Numbered from the stretch's first letter, positions 23,949-36,339 are shown. The stretch is 64,000 bases of DNA from Ctenosaura bakeri (GCA_948474755.1 CAOLHI010000565.1:186001-250000); one strand, 5' to 3'. Numbers and translations are program-made. The notes: a model not told the origin generated them from the letters alone.

Positions 23949-24495
23949 AGATACCTTCCATTCCCTTCCCCTTGGAGCCCAGGCTGTCTGCTTTTCCAGC
24001 ATCCATATTGCCTCCTCGCTCCCATGGGCATCAGCTGTCTTTCCTAGGAATTGAACGCTTCGGGGGATGTAAGTTTGGAGAGAGTACAAAGAGCTAGAGA
24101 ACATCCCTCCATTTGTCCAAAAGGAGACATGGGCACACATACGTTACTGAAGTTCACTCTTCTACCCATCCGTTAAAAGTACAGGGGCCCTTTCCAGTTT
24201 CAATCTGGCAGCCCAAGTGGTTGGGCAGCTTTGAAACTGCTTTATACTCATTTTCTAAGGCATGTGGCTTGTCTTCTGTGACTAGACAGTGCTTGTGAGA
24301 GCCACTGAGGGTTTCTAACATGCTGAATTGCGTCCACAGGTTCAAGCAGATTGGAGATGACTGTATATTACAATTAAGGAATGGGAAATTTTCCATGGCC
24401 CCTTGGCAATGTTTAGACTGATAAAAGGACCTCAGTCCTACAAGGAGCTTGAACAGATGAGAGGGCTATGCCTGTATAGATAGGGAAAGATATGT
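23949..24495. other. Intronic sequence without recognisable feature
   Basis: No gene or repeat family recognised. Confidence 0.4.
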
Positions 24496-24704
24496 GGACC
24501 ATTCACACTACACAATTATAGCACTGTTATTCCACTTTGACAGACCATGGCAAACATACTGTGGAATTTGTAGTTCGATGAGGCAGTAGAGGCAGAATTC
24601 TGCATGCCCCACCCTTAAACCCCAAATCCCAGGATTCCACTGGATGGAACCATGGCAGTTAAAGTGGAATGATAGTGGTATAATTATGCAGTGTGAGTGG
24701 GCCC
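24496..24704. mobile_element. Diverged palindromic MITE
   Basis: Ends GGACCATTCACACTAC and GTGTGAGTGGGCC are inverted, with TATAGCACTGTTATTCCACTTT near the left and AAAGTGGAATGATAGTGGTATAATT near the right. Closer to 3451-4052 than to 9263-9456. Confidence 0.7.
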
Positions 24705-26140
24705 CAACTTTCATGGTGCACGCTTGGGTGTGGCAGGAGAATTTAAAAGTGGGCAATGGATGAGGACCACGAAGGGGAAGACAGGTGTAAAGGAAATGCC
24801 AACAGCACAGTTCTGGAGAGCTCTGAAGGTGAGGAGGAGGATGAACTTAAAATTGATGTGGACAGTGACAGAGAGAATCCCGAGCAGCGTTAAAAAGAAA
24901 GGTGATGTGACGATAGTGTTGAAAAAGACGTATGAGTGGAAAGCACTGCATTGTGAGTTAACTAAAGTGGAGTGATGTGACAGGAGGTTAGAGCAGCAAA
25001 GAGGACGTTAGACATACGAAATGATCGGAGCAAGGTTAAAGTGGCATTTTTATACGTATATATGATTCAGCCCATGGTGTGGGGGAAGTTTCATTCTCTG
25101 CGGTTATGGAAAATTGAATCTCCAAAGTTGTGCAAAGGTGTGTTAATAGAGAGTAAGATTAAAAAGGTGAAGAGCATTTAGGATCTAACATTTAGAGCAT
25201 GATTGCGTTTGAAGCACTCCTACTAATGTGTGATAAAATGGTACCGGTGCACCCTTTGTCTCCTGGCAGCCCCAACTAAAAGGAATGTAAATGACTAGAC
25301 GTCTTGATTGGATATTTATGATGTGTGCGTGGAATAAAATGCATGAAAGTGGGGGATGTTCAAGATAATAGTTAGGAGAAAATGCACTTCAAAGTCATCC
25401 CTGCTGATTTTATTTCCAGGGTGGGGAACAAGTTGGAAAATCTCACTTAAAGAGGGATGGAGCACTTTCGTGCACACAGCCCCAGTTTTTTTGTGCTTAA
25501 ATGTATAAAGCATTTGAGGGGGGAAAAATACAAGGAAAAATAAAAAATTGAATATCTCATTTGAAATCCAGCATGCATTTTGGGGGCGTCTTCCCAGTAA
25601 CTTTGAATGGTTGTTTGAATATATTAACAACTCATGGAAGACAGTGGCTGGGGGTGGGGAATGATTCTAGCAAAATGAAATAGAGAAAAAAGATTTGTTA
25701 AAGAACCAGTCTTTTGCCTATTTCTGTTTGTTTCTTCTCCTTTTTTCTCTCTCTTTTGTCTTTGCAGGAGACGATTATTTTTTTTCCACCTGTCACAAGA
25801 AAGTGTCATTGTCTAATGGTGGTGCTCTCTGTTCTACAGGAACTAATTAACTGCATTTCATTTCGGCTTTGGGTAGCACTTAGAAAGGCTGGCAAAAGTC
25901 TGAGCTGATAACGTTTCATATCCTCTGGTGCAATTTTCTGTATGCACATGCACGCACACGTATAGCACAAAATGCTTCTAAATGCCTACAACTTAACTGC
26001 GTCTGTACTGGGGGCCATGTTTTCTTACCTTTTAAATGACCAGGTATATGCAGATGCTTAACAACCTGAAAAGCAGGGCTAGAACCCTCTCAATGACTTA
26101 CAGCAGTGTAAATACATTTTCGGACATTGCACAGGAAAAT
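24705..26140. other. Intronic sequence without recognisable feature
   Basis: Purine-rich around 24740-25050; no gene or repeat family recognised. Confidence 0.4.
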
Positions 26141-26522
26141 ACAGAATCATAGAAATGTAGAGTTGGAAGAGACCACACAGGCCATCCAGTCCAGCCCCCT
26201 TCAACCATGCAGGAACACCCTCAAATCAATCCCCACAGATGGCCATCCAGCCTCTGCTTAAAAACCTCCAAGGAAGGAGACTCCACTACACTCCGAGGCA
26301 GCAGATTCCACTGCCGAACAGCCCTGACCATCAGGAAGTTCTTCCCGAGGTTCAGGTGGAATCTCCTTTCCTGCAGTTTGAATCCATTGCTCCTTGTCCT
26401 GGTCTCTGGAGCAGGAGAAAACAAGCCCACTCCCTCCTCTAAGTGGCATCCCTTCAAATATTTAAACATGGCTATCATGTCCCCTCTTAACCTTCTCTTC
26501 TGCAGAGTAAACATACCCAGCT
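26141..26522 (-). repeat. CR1 LINE 3' end
   Basis: Reverse-complement tail and UTR with the GACCACACAGGCC variant, followed by the last ~97 codons up to [16 protein letters not shown]. It ends at a short TATATC palindromic tract. Confidence 0.88.
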
Positions 26523-26644
26523 CTATATATATCTATATATAGATATATAGACTTCAATACCCTATAGTTGGACTTGGTGAGTGCCATTTCAAATGTGCAG
26601 TACTCATGATGGAAAAAAAATACTCCTCTCATCGTTCATATTGT

Positions 26645-26870
26645 AGACTCCACCATACCTCCTTCATCGTGTCTGATTTGGGTAACTAAACAGGATTGGG
26701 GTGGGTTAGTACTTGGATTTGAGACCGCTGGGAAATCCTAAGGATATCAAGGCTGGCAAAGATTCTTTCATGAAACCTTGGAAAGCCTTTGCTGCCAATG
26801 AGAGCTGACCATACCAGACTAGATAGACCAATGATGTGGCTCTTTATAAGGACCTGTACCTTTCTATTTC
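26645..26870 (+). repeat. 5S rRNA-headed SINE (5S-Sauria type)
   Basis: From about 26647 the sequence follows 5S rRNA: CCATACCTCCTTCATCGTGT, TCTGATTTGGGTAACTAAAC, GGGTTAGTACTTGGATTTGA and GACCGCTGGGAAATCC. A non-rRNA body follows (CCATACCAGACTAGATAGAC). Diverged from true 5S and lacking a complete gene, so a SINE head rather than an rRNA gene. Confidence 0.75.
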
Positions 26871-26904
26871 CCCCTGCAATGAAAATTGATTATTTGTCAG
26901 AAAA

Positions 26905-27512
26905 GCAGACGCAATTCTCGGCTGCATCAATAGGAGTCTGGTGTCTAGATCGAGGGAGGTACTGGTACCACTCTACTCTGCCTTGGTTAGACCCCATCTT
27001 GAATACTGTGTCCAGTTCTGGGCACCCCAATTCAAGAAGGATATTGACAAGCTGGAGCAAGTCCAGAGGAGGGCGACCACAATGGTGAGGGGCCTGGAAG
27101 CCATGAAACCCTGTGAGGATGGACTTAGAGAGCTGGGTATGTTTAGTCTGCAGAAGAGAAGGTTAAGAGGGGACACAATAGCCATGTTTAAATATTGGAA
27201 GGGATGCCACGTAGAGGAGGGAGAGGGCTTGTTTTCTGCTGCTCCAGAGACCAGAACAAGGAGCAATGGATTCAAGCTGCAGGAAAGGAGATTCCACCTG
27301 AACCTCAGGAAGAACTTCCAGATGGTCAGGGCTGTCCGGCAGTGGAATCTGCTGCCTCGGAGTGTAGTGGAGTCTCCTTCCTTGGAGGTTTTTAAGCAGA
27401 GGCTGGATGGCCATCTGTCGGGATTGATTTGAGAGTGTTCCTGCATGGCGGGTTGGACTGGATGGCCCCAGGGGTCTCTTCCAACTCTACATTTCTATGA
27501 TTCTATGATTCT
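26905..27512 (+). repeat. CR1 LINE, long 3' fragment
   Basis: Open for about 163 codons from [20 protein letters not shown] through [18 protein letters not shown] to a stop at 27430-27432, then UTR and octamer tail. Confidence 0.9.
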
Positions 27513-28525
27513 ACAACCTGGCATGAGGGTCATTGCTTGATTGCACTTGCCTTTGTGTATTTTCCTGCGTAGAAATCTTAAAGCTAAATCAGCTAGTTAG
27601 CTCGAAATCTTCAGCCAATTTCTCTGTAATGAATGGTTTTTTTCTGGGCATGTTGGAAGCTGTGACTTAATAAAGAAACTTCCAAACAGAGTCAGTTTCA
27701 TTTGTATATTAAGACTCTCACACACATTTTTCACATTCGCACTTTCCCCCTTTTACCTCGAATATGACAAATAGGCCACTATGGAAGTGGTTTCACGACT
27801 AATTTGATAGATTTAGTATTGTATTCAGGAGAAATAGCAGGGGTTTTTTAAGGACCGGATATCAAATAATAAGCACAATACTTAATAAGACTGTCAGCTG
27901 GTTCCAGTAGACCAAGTTAAGTTTGAAAGCTCAAGACAACTGACAAACTACTCTCCTTTAATGGTTATAAATGGCTTTGGGAATAGAAGTTACATTAAAA
28001 GCAAAAACAGTTTTACTTCATCCCTGTTGGATCTTTTCTTTCTTAGAATTCCAACCAGCCACAATGTTTGAAAGGGTGCCATGGTTTGGATATGGGGCAA
28101 CCAATAATTTCCATGTCAGTGTGGTCGTGACTCTATTTGAGGTTTTAAATTGAATTATTAAGGTGCTGTCCAAGGTTCTGAACCCTAAGAGTTCAGTGTC
28201 TTGCACAGGCGATTTTCATACGATGGTAAAATCCAAAGTGAATTTGCTGCCTTACTGCCATGATTTTGGACCGAAGAGAGTCAGGGATGCTAGAAATATC
28301 TACTCGCTGCCTCCTGTCTATTCTGGGAAGACCCCTTAAGCCCCCTTTTTGTCAGTCTTGGCAGCAGAATTATCACCTTCAGTAAGGGTGGGTGTACTTA
28401 ACCACTGCCAAGAAAGAATTCTGCAATGCTGGGAAACTCAACAAACTAGCAAAGTTCAAAGGGATTGCAGTGTTAGTCTTTATCTGTATGCAAAGGGATC
28501 TTGTAATACCTTGGAGACAAACTAA
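27513..28525. other. Intronic sequence without recognisable feature
   Basis: AT-rich and apparently single-copy; no domain-bearing frame. Confidence 0.4.
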
Positions 28526-28705
28526 GGGCCTTTCTGCACTAGACTGTTACAGTGCTATTATTCCACTTTCAACATCCTGTGGAATCCTGGGGTTTGCAGT
28601 TTAGGGGAGAGAGTTCTTTGACCGCAGTAAACTACAAATCCCAGAATTCCCAGGAGGTGGAAAATGGGATAATGGCACTATAAACAGTGTAGTGCGGAAA
28701 GGCCC
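28526..28705. mobile_element. Palindromic MITE, 180 bp
   Basis: GGGCCTTTCTGCAC and GTGCGGAAAGGCCC ends are inverted; arms carry ACAGTGCTATTATTCCACTT and CCTGGGGTTTGCAGTTTAGG. Flanks TAA and AAA resemble a 3 bp target duplication. Confidence 0.82.
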
Positions 28706-29204
28706 AAAGAGAAAGAAGTTGGTAGCATAAACTTTCTTAGACTGGCTCTTCTATCTGATGAAATATATTCAGTGTCAGAAAGCTTATGAAACAGACTTCT
28801 TTTTCTCAGTCTCAAAAATTCTGCAAGCTCCCTTTGCAAACTTACCAAACTTTTTCACAGGGTAGCTAATCTAATTGTTTGTTTGTTTTTTAAAAAAACC
28901 TTTGTCTCATTAGGTTTTTAATTATATCTTATTTAGCCCTTTCTAAACTTCCTTGATTCCTCTGTCAGGATAATGTTGGGATAATAATTAATTTAATTCA
29001 ATTAAGCTTAGCCTCATGTAAGAAAGTTTGTCTCTTCTTCCAGAACTTCAGCTATTTGTCAGCCATGTGTGGACTGCTTCTTTGCATCCAAGAAAGCAAT
29101 CCCCTTCCTAGAGGCTCATGCTTGTGGGAGTGGGGTGATTAATTAGATTAATGAATTAATTATTTAATTACAAAAGGCCCTCGTATTGCCTGCCTCCTTT
29201 GTTG
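28706..29204. other. Non-repeat sequence rich in TAAT motifs
   Basis: At 28975-29185 several ATTAATTA-type homeodomain core motifs cluster (ATAATTAATTTAATTCAATT, GATTAATTAGATTAATGAAT). No repeat family recognised; a regulatory role is inference. Confidence 0.35.
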
Positions 29205-29375
29205 TAACTGTGTGAACCTCTATCATGGGGTTTTCTTTGCAAGATTTCTTCATAGGGGTTTGCCATCATCTTCCTCTGAGGCTGAGAGTGTGTGACTTTG
29301 CTGAGGTCACCCAATGGTTTTCCAGGGTTGACCAGGGTTTTGAAGCCTGGTTTCTCAAACTTTTAGTCCCACACT
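29205..29375 (-). repeat. tRNA-headed SINE fragment with Bov-B-like tail
   Basis: The - strand copy has GGGGTTTTCTTTGCAAGATT, CTGAGGCTGAGAGTGTGTGA and GAGGTCACCCAATGG, the reverse of the SINE body. Confidence 0.7.
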
Positions 29376-29382
29376 AAAGCCA

Positions 29383-29788
29383 TGACCTATGAGGATAGAC
29401 TTAGAGAGCTGGGTATGTTTAGTCTGCAGAAGAGAAGATTAAGAGGGGACATGATAGCCATGTTTAAATATTTGAAGGGATGCCACGTAGAGGAAGGAGC
29501 GGGCTTGTTTTCTGCTGCTCCAGCGACCAGGACAAGGAGCAATGGATTCAAGCTGCAGGAAAGGAGATTCCACCTGAACCTCAGGAAGAACTTCCTGACA
29601 GTCAGGGCTGTCCAGCAGTGGAAGATGCTGCCTCGGAGTGTGGTGGAGTCTCCTTCCTTGGAGGTTTTTAAGCAGAAGCTTGATGGCCGTCTGTCGGGAG
29701 TGCTTTGAGGGTGTTCCTGCATTGCAGGGGGTTGGACTGGATGGCCCCTGCGGTCTCTTCCAACTCTAGATTTCTATGATTCTATGAC
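29383..29788 (+). repeat. CR1 LINE 3' end
   Basis: Open for 108 codons from [20 protein letters not shown] to the stop, then UTR and octamer tail. Its 3' end is about 100 bp upstream of the PIK3C3 exon at 29890. Confidence 0.9.
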
Positions 29789-29889
29789 ACTCACATTGCT
29801 GTACCATACTGGCTTTGCACATTGTCTAGCCAATATTTTCTGAAATTGTAGATGTTCTCTTGACTCACTTGCATTCTTCTCCTTTGTAG

Positions 29890-29980
29890 GTATTCCAACT
29901 TGATTCTGAACTTGTTCTCCCTCATGGTTGATGCCAACATTCCTGACATTGCTCTGGAACCAGACAAGACTGTAAAGAAG
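29890..29980 (+). CDS. PIK3C3: PIK3C3 (VPS34) internal coding exon: C-terminal kinase-domain helices
   Basis: The first base completes the split arginine codon of the exon at 18016-18184, then 30 codons read [20 protein letters not shown] followed by [10 protein letters not shown], matching human PIK3C3 at about residues 812-841. This is the helical C-lobe of the kinase domain after the activation loop. The acceptor is TTCTCCTTTGTAG and the donor AAG/gtaggt; the exon is 91 bp and ends in phase 0. About 46 residues of the protein remain, including the C-terminal helix that touches membrane and is needed for activity. I could not find them in the 34 kb that follow, so they are probably beyond the window. 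A CR1 copy ends about 100 bp upstream of this exon without touching the splice acceptor. Confidence 0.95.
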
Positions 29981-31767
29981 GTAGGTGTTGAGTCTACTGT
30001 TCTGTAGGATGGATATGAATATTCGTGTTCCAAGATGGCTTCTCCCTTGTTGCTTTGTTTTTGTTCCACAACTCTCAGACTCCCTCAGCACTCCTGGGAG
30101 AAAAAATAAATAAATCTGTGAACGGCAACTTTTCAAGATCTTTGAATTAGAATCATGAAACTCTTTTGCCAACTACTTCTCATTGTCCTATCCTAAGAAC
30201 CTAATATATAAAATAGGCCACCAATAAAGATAATAAAACGTTTTAAATACCCTTCTTCTTTTAAGAACTACCCACAAAGTCAAAAGACAAATGAAAGCCA
30301 TTGACCTACCTCTGAAATAAACATATTAGGAATCGTTGTCATTCTCCAGCCCTCTCACCATTAAGTTTATGCCATCTAAGCACAGCTACCCATGGAGCCA
30401 GGCTTGGAATTAATTTGCTGATTAACTTAAAACACCAATTTGCATAGCTTTTTTTTTTGTGTGTGTGTGATTTCATCTAACTTTCTAGACTCAGTTATTT
30501 GAGCTCTTCTGGATTGGCCTTTTATGCCTGAACATGTTATATTCTGGACTGATTTCTATTGCATCTTATTGTATAATATGTAATTGCACAGTATTATTTA
30601 GGTGGGTTGCAATGACCCCTTTGCAGTTCTTTAGTATATTATTTGCACAGGCTCTTGGATAACTGAAAGGTTTCCTCCATTTCTTTTTCTCTTGGCTTCT
30701 CACTCTTTCTCTCTCCCCGTCTCCATCCTTTTCATTCCAGTTTTTACCCCTCTCTCTCCTTCTACTTCTTATGCACCCTCTTTTAATTTTACAGTTAAGG
30801 TAAGATGGGTGCAGAGAAGAGCGGGCTTGTCAGATACTCAGCCATTAAAACTGCAGATGCTACGGATAATATTTGCTATTCCTGGCTCCATTTTGCATGC
30901 AAAACCTGTCACTGATCTTTGAAGAGCACACTTTCATGATTGGCACGGGGAAGGCAGAGGGATGGTGGTACAGGAAAATGTTCTGTATGTGCTCAGAGAC
31001 TCTCAAAAATTTTCTGTTAAGAATTCCCCACTCTTCATTCATTGAAAAATATGTGGAGCTGTGTGCTTATTGTTTCTCTCTAGTGTGCTCCAACTGAAAC
31101 AAATCACTCCTTGTTAACCTTCGACAGACAAGGCATTTGAAGAGTGAGCAACTATAGGTATTGGTGAGAGCTGGAAAAAAAAGAGAGTTTCAGATTGGTG
31201 ACAAACTAATTTGTTGTAAGCTATTCTTGCGTGTTTTTCCCAACCTGATAGTTCCCATGTATGCTGGGTTCCCACAATTCCCAGGGCATAGCCATATGAT
31301 GGGCTTTGTAGTGCATCTGGGAACAAAATTCCAGGTTGAAGGAAAGAACTTTAGAAGATGTGTTCCCCTAAGGTCAGGAGTGACAGCCTTCATGCCATGT
31401 CGTGTAAACCACATAATCTGCCTTCCCACCAACTTCTCAAGCAGCCACCTAGTAACTGATATGTTAACAAATAAAACAGTTTTGATAACTGGTGTTTGTG
31501 GTGGTGAATTGCCTTTCCCAGTTTCTAGTGTTTAACAATATCAAATTAATTTTCAAGCCCAATGTTCTAAGCTCTGACAGTAAATTAGACAAATGGAGAA
31601 GTTTGTTTGACTTAGACAACTTGGAAAGACTCAGATTTAGATATTTATTTTTTTTCTTCAGTTTTGCAACAACAAAAGGAAAAAAACCAAAAAGACAAGG
31701 GGGAAGTCAGGTGAAATCATATAGAATTGCCACTGGTGGTGATGTGGCTGCTGATGGTGATTATCAT
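29981..31767. other. Intronic sequence; possible palindromic repeat at 31200-31345
   Basis: No further exon recognised. The stretch 30355-30450 is AT-rich and single-copy-looking. At 31200-31345 the motifs GGGTTCCCACAATTCCCAGG and GATGGGCTTTGTAGTGCATC recall a reptilian MITE-like repeat. Confidence 0.35.
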
Positions 31768-31814
31768 CTATATATATATATATATATATACACATACATA
31801 CATATATGTGTGTG

Positions 31815-31887
<73 letters not shown>

Positions 31888-31915
31888 TTGCAATAATATA
31901 TAATGGCATATATAT
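31768..31915. repeat. TA/TG compound microsatellite
   Basis: (TA)n, TACA, (TG)n and (TA)n runs follow one another; a second TA run lies in the spacer of the neighbouring inverted repeat. Confidence 0.95.
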
Positions 31916-31919
31916 ATAA

Positions 31920-32036
31920 TTGCATGCTTTAATCTTTATTTTATCTGATTTAATAGATATTTTATGCAGATACATATATATATATATATATCAAAATATC
32001 TATTAAATCAGATAAAATAAAGATTAAAGCATGCAA
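31920..32036. repeat. Perfect inverted repeat, 44 bp arms, 29 bp spacer
   Basis: The left arm 31920-31963 and right arm 31993-32036 are exact reverse complements by direct comparison. The arms begin with TTGCATGCTTTAATC and end with AATAGATATTTT. The spacer is mostly (TA)n. It lies directly before a CR1 tail. Confidence 0.97.
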
Positions 32037-32039
32037 AGG

Positions 32040-32380
32040 ATTCATAGAATCATAGAATCATAGAAATGTAGAGTTGGAAGAGACCCCAGGAACCATCCAG
32101 TCCAACCCCCTGCAATGCAGGAACACCCTCAAAGCACTCCCGACAGATGGCCATCCAACCTCTGCTTAAGAACCTCCAAGGAAGGAGACTCCAACACACT
32201 CCGAGGCAGCCGATTCCACTGCCAGACAGCCCTGACTGTCAGGAAGCTCTTCCACCTGAATCTCCTCTCCTGCAGCTTGAATCCATTGCTCCTTGTCCTG
32301 TTCTCTGGAGCAACAGAAAACAAGCCCTCTCCTTCCTCTATGAGGCATCCCTTCAAATATTTAAACATGGCTATCATGGA
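32040..32380 (-). repeat. CR1 LINE 3' end
   Basis: Three TAGAATCA octamers, UTR and last ~82 codons in reverse orientation, with a small in-frame loss in the [10 protein letters not shown] segment. Confidence 0.88.
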
Positions 32381-32998
32381 TTGTCTTTAAAATGTAATAA
32401 GCCCATCAATGGTGGCCAGGTCGCTACAGGCTCAGCTTGGTTTATGAGCCATTCCGTACATTTTATCAAACCCATAAGTGGGAGGGAAAGAATATTCAAA
32501 AATGGGGGAATTTTTTATTATTATTATTTTAGTGTCAGGAAACCTTGACAACAAAAATCTTGATGTGACAATACTCTTCACATTTTGGGGCTTATTCTGC
32601 ACACAGTTCACCGTGTACTTTTTGTACAGAAAGCACCATTTTCTGCACAGAAAAATGTTGTTTGCCAAACAACTACATACAAATTTTGTGCAGAATAAAT
32701 TCTGAACTGTAAATAGGCTTCAAAAACTGGGTTTTTTTTGAAGATTTTCTCACAGCAGGAAAAAAATCTGTTAAAACTTCTCACTGCTTCCTCCAAGAAC
32801 AAATTTAATGTAGAATGACATCCCTGTACGTGACTGGGATTGTTCTAGTTTACTCTGTTCATCTCTACTACACTCACCTCATCCAGGGCTCTGTCTTTGC
32901 AAAGGTGCATTGGGGGACACATTTGGTTTAACGCAAAGGTGCTTAGATCTCAGTATGTAGCAGTGAGTTGTGTGTGCTTACTTCCACTATTTTGGGTA
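32381..32998. other. Unclassified, repeat-like A/T-rich sequence
   Basis: The 32580-32720 stretch contains repeated CTGCACA/TGTGCAG motifs in both orientations. I suspect an interspersed element but cannot classify it. Confidence 0.3.
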
Positions 32999-32999
32999 G

Positions 33000-33881
33000 T
33001 GTTATCCTGATTTCTGGGGGTCCCGGGAGGGACACCTAAGTGTGCTCCAAATTATCAAGTTGGGAATTAGTCAAAAGAGCACAAGCTAGCAATACAAGAG
33101 GCAGGGCAATGGAGCGAGATCTTTTACCCAATGTCTACGGGGTCAAGCCGAGTCAAGGAGCAAACCAAAGTTGAATAATATTTGTTGTCTTTATTAATAT
33201 ACAGCCAAACAAGTGTATGCACCACACTCACACAGAGAACTATAGAAATAAAGGTTGGAGTTGGATAGAGGGATTTTTAAGAGGAGGTTTGGTATGGGAA
33301 ATACTACACCTGTCCTGAAGCCCAGGAAGTCTGAAGAAGAAGTTTGTGGAAGTGGAGTTTCTCAGGACATGGAGCTGAGGGGAAGGCTTGCTGAATGAAG
33401 CGGCAGCAAGTTGGGATGGTAGCCAGGAGCGATCCGAGGAAGCGCTCAAAGTCAGGGGTTCTTACAGGGGAAAATGTGGCCGTAGGGTAGTCTGTACTTG
33501 GGGAAAACAATGAGTTTCAGGCTGGAGACAAAGCCTCTGAAAGGTCAGAATTTTACATGATTGGGTTAAGTCCGAATTATCAATAGAGTAGCCAATATGC
33601 AGATGTGCAGTGCTTGAGAGTTGAGTATTTGGCTCGTCAAGCTGCCTGCTCAGGGCAGGGAGTTCCTTGTAAGTAGTGTGCATACATAATGCGGTACTTG
33701 CCTTGAGGTCTCCTGAAGCGGCAGTCTGGCTATTTCTGGCCTCCCTGTATTGGTTTGGAATATTTCAGCGATTAGCGGCTATGCCTGTCTGCGAGCTTGT
33801 CTGGGGGCCTCACAAGCATATGAAGGGAAAAGGAGTATAGAAGACCAAATTATTGATATCGAAATGATATCTAACATCCCA
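33000..33881 (-). repeat. LTR-like repeat, copy 2
   Basis: Starts TGTTATCCTGATTTCTGG and ends near CATCCCACA on the + strand, homologous to 20347-21045 over most of its length. A - strand AATAAA-like signal sits near 33185-33200. No coding region is associated; a solo LTR in - orientation is the best guess. Confidence 0.5.
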
Positions 33882-35454
33882 CAAGTTTGGGCTAGAAACT
33901 GTGGTAACAGTGGCATAGTTCAGTGGTGTATTTCAGCCCATGCCCACTGGGCTCCGTGGTGTAGACACCCATGTTGTTGTGATGTTCAGTGCAATTTAAT
34001 TCCTTTTATTCCATGCCTTTGATAAAATATCCACCTTAAGTCTAACTAGCCAGTCCTTTCTTGGTCCTCTTGATGTACCCAGTATGTGAAGAAATCCAGT
34101 AGGATGAATGGGCCCAAGAGACCATTGCAAGAGAAAAATCTAACTTTGGAAGTGACCCTAGACATTTTGCAAAGAAGGCAACAAAGTCCTGCCAAACAAC
34201 CCTTCTTTCGCTGCCTTCTGAAAACTGAGAAACTTATCTTAACTCAGTTAAGATACTTAACTTAGTTTAACTCCTGTTAAATTTAAGGTGTTGAAGGTGG
34301 AGAAAATATGCATTCCAGAAAAGGTTCTGGTTTCACTTGCAAAGGTCCGCATTTCACATAGGCATCAAAGCTATATCCCTAATTAGAAAGGAAGGGGGAA
34401 GAATATTTCATGCCAAAGAGCAGAATTTGCCATCATTTTAGATTTCATGGGTCTTTCTCCTCCTCCTCTGCTGCCTTCAGGTTCTGACTTACCATTTAGC
34501 TTAATGCCATTCGCCTCTGTCAGGAGTTCGTTGTTGCTTGACGTGATTATGTTTGTGCTCCTCTTGGACGCTGTGGTGTGATCAGTCTGACATTCTTCTC
34601 TTATCAAAAGTAGTCTCCTTGTTTGTGTTTTCATGCCAATTAACGCACAACACAACTGGCGCCTTGTTAATACCTGGGCAACCGCACACATCTCTTGTGT
34701 TGGTTGAATTCCATTCCTGTCCATCCGGAAGCTCAAAGTGAACAATCTGTTCCGATTTCTTTTTCTTGCCATCAGGCTTTATTTAAAATATGTCAACTGC
34801 TGGGATGTTATTTCTTGTGGTCTTTTGCATGGAACGGCTTCTTTGAGCTTTTCCCAGCTTGGGTAAAGACCTACCTCATTATACAATTGTCACACTTCTG
34901 CATCTGAATTCTCTAAATTACACTTCACAGGCTTTTCTGTTTTAATAACCAGGTAGTTGTAACTGAGGGGCGGGGAGGGAGGTTTCTTTGTGTTTTCTTG
35001 AGTTCCGCACCTCAGTGGAAATCGGGAAGGAGCAAAATCCCAACGCTTTGAGGGGAGAAGAAAGAAAATGCTTATTGTGTGATATTTTTTATGATGTCTG
35101 CGTAAACGTAGTGATCAATATCTTGTTAGAACAGTGAGATGCCTCTGGTCTTGTGTGGCAGTATGTTGTCTTAATATCACAGCCGGAAAGTACGGGAAAG
35201 AATACCAACTTAACATGGCTGGGATTTGATTTATGGGGTTGGCTAAATGTGCTTCAGAATAAAAATGCAATGGAGATTGTGCACAAAATAGGTTGCTCTA
35301 ATGGTACACAAATTTGTACTCCATTTAACTCAGCTGAACGCGATATACACTTGTATATAATTGCTGCCTTGATGCTTTATTTTGGAGACTTGTTCCTCTC
35401 TCTCAATTTCACTTCTGCCCTCCTTTCTCTCCCTATCTTTCTCTCTACCCCCCC
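33882..35454. other. Non-repeat sequence, candidate conserved non-coding element
   Basis: No repeat family recognised. The stretch 34440-34910 has balanced composition, no simple repeats and motifs such as CAATTAACGCACAACACAAC; a conserved element is a guess only. Confidence 0.35.
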
Positions 35455-35485
35455 CTCTCTCACACACACACACACATACACACAG
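35455..35485. repeat. (CA)n microsatellite
   Basis: Short CA tract following a CT-rich stretch. Confidence 0.9.
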
Positions 35486-35519
35486 CATCCGGCATGTTAG
35501 TAATATATACAATTGTAAA

Positions 35520-35757
35520 TCCACCTTGAGCCAATGTGGTGTAATTATCTGAGTGCTGAACTATGATCCTGGAACCCAGGGTTCCGGTCCCTGCTCAGCC
35601 ATAGAAACCCACTGAGTGACTTTGGGCAAGTCACACTCTCTCAGCCTCAGAGGAAGGCAAAGGCAAAGCTCCTCTGAACAAATCTTGCCAAGGAAACCCT
35701 TGAGGTCACCATGGGTCAGAAACAATTTGAAGATGCACAACAACAATAAAGTCCACC
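35520..35757 (+). repeat. tRNA-headed SINE with Bov-B-like tail, nearly complete
   Basis: Head AATGTGGTGTAATTATCTGA, B-box-like GGTTCCGGTCC at 35580-35590, body GGGCAAGTCACACTCTCTCA and GAACAAATCTTGCCAAGGAA, and tail GGTCAGAAACAATTTGAAG with CAACAACAATAA. This is the clearest copy of the family here. Confidence 0.82.
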
Positions 35758-36339
35758 TTACACATGTGTGTGTGTGTGTGTTGTTATGTAGGTTTGCATT
35801 GTCTTCTTCCCTTCTGAATATCCAAAGCTTTCCTCCAAGAGTCACCATTGCACTGTGATAGCCCCCAACATAGCTGTTCTGTTGCTGATGGAGAACGGGG
35901 GACGGGAGTGGAAAAACATCTGACTCTGTCTGCACAAGCCAGACCAATGGCCTCGTCAAAGCCCATCAGGGGATCCCCAACAGATCCCAGTAGAAGATAT
36001 CTTCAGTCTTTGTGTGGTGGTGAGAATATGGCCAGATATTTCTCCGATCTCCTCGTGTTCTCCACCAGCAACATAACTGTAGGGCAATGGTGAGTGCTGG
36101 TGGTGATCCAGGGGAGCAGTAGCATGGTTGTGCACATGACACTCTTATGCTATGCTTGTCTGTTGTATACAATGTCACCCAGAGGGTGAGTTATGACAGG
36201 TTTACCAGAAGTCTTCCACAAGTCCAGATTACATGCAAGGATGATTAGATGGTTGCACAGAATGGGCAATGAGAAGAGAAAATCAACTCTGAATTCTATT
36301 TTAAAAAGGAAATATGAGCAGCCAGAAAGCCTAATACTT
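35758..36339. other. Intronic sequence with short (TG)n at 35765-35781
   Basis: No gene or repeat family recognised apart from the dinucleotide tract. Confidence 0.4.

Noticed and set aside
26645..26765. 5S rRNA gene
   Set aside because: Too diverged from 5S and followed by SINE-like sequence; no terminator-type T run at the expected end.
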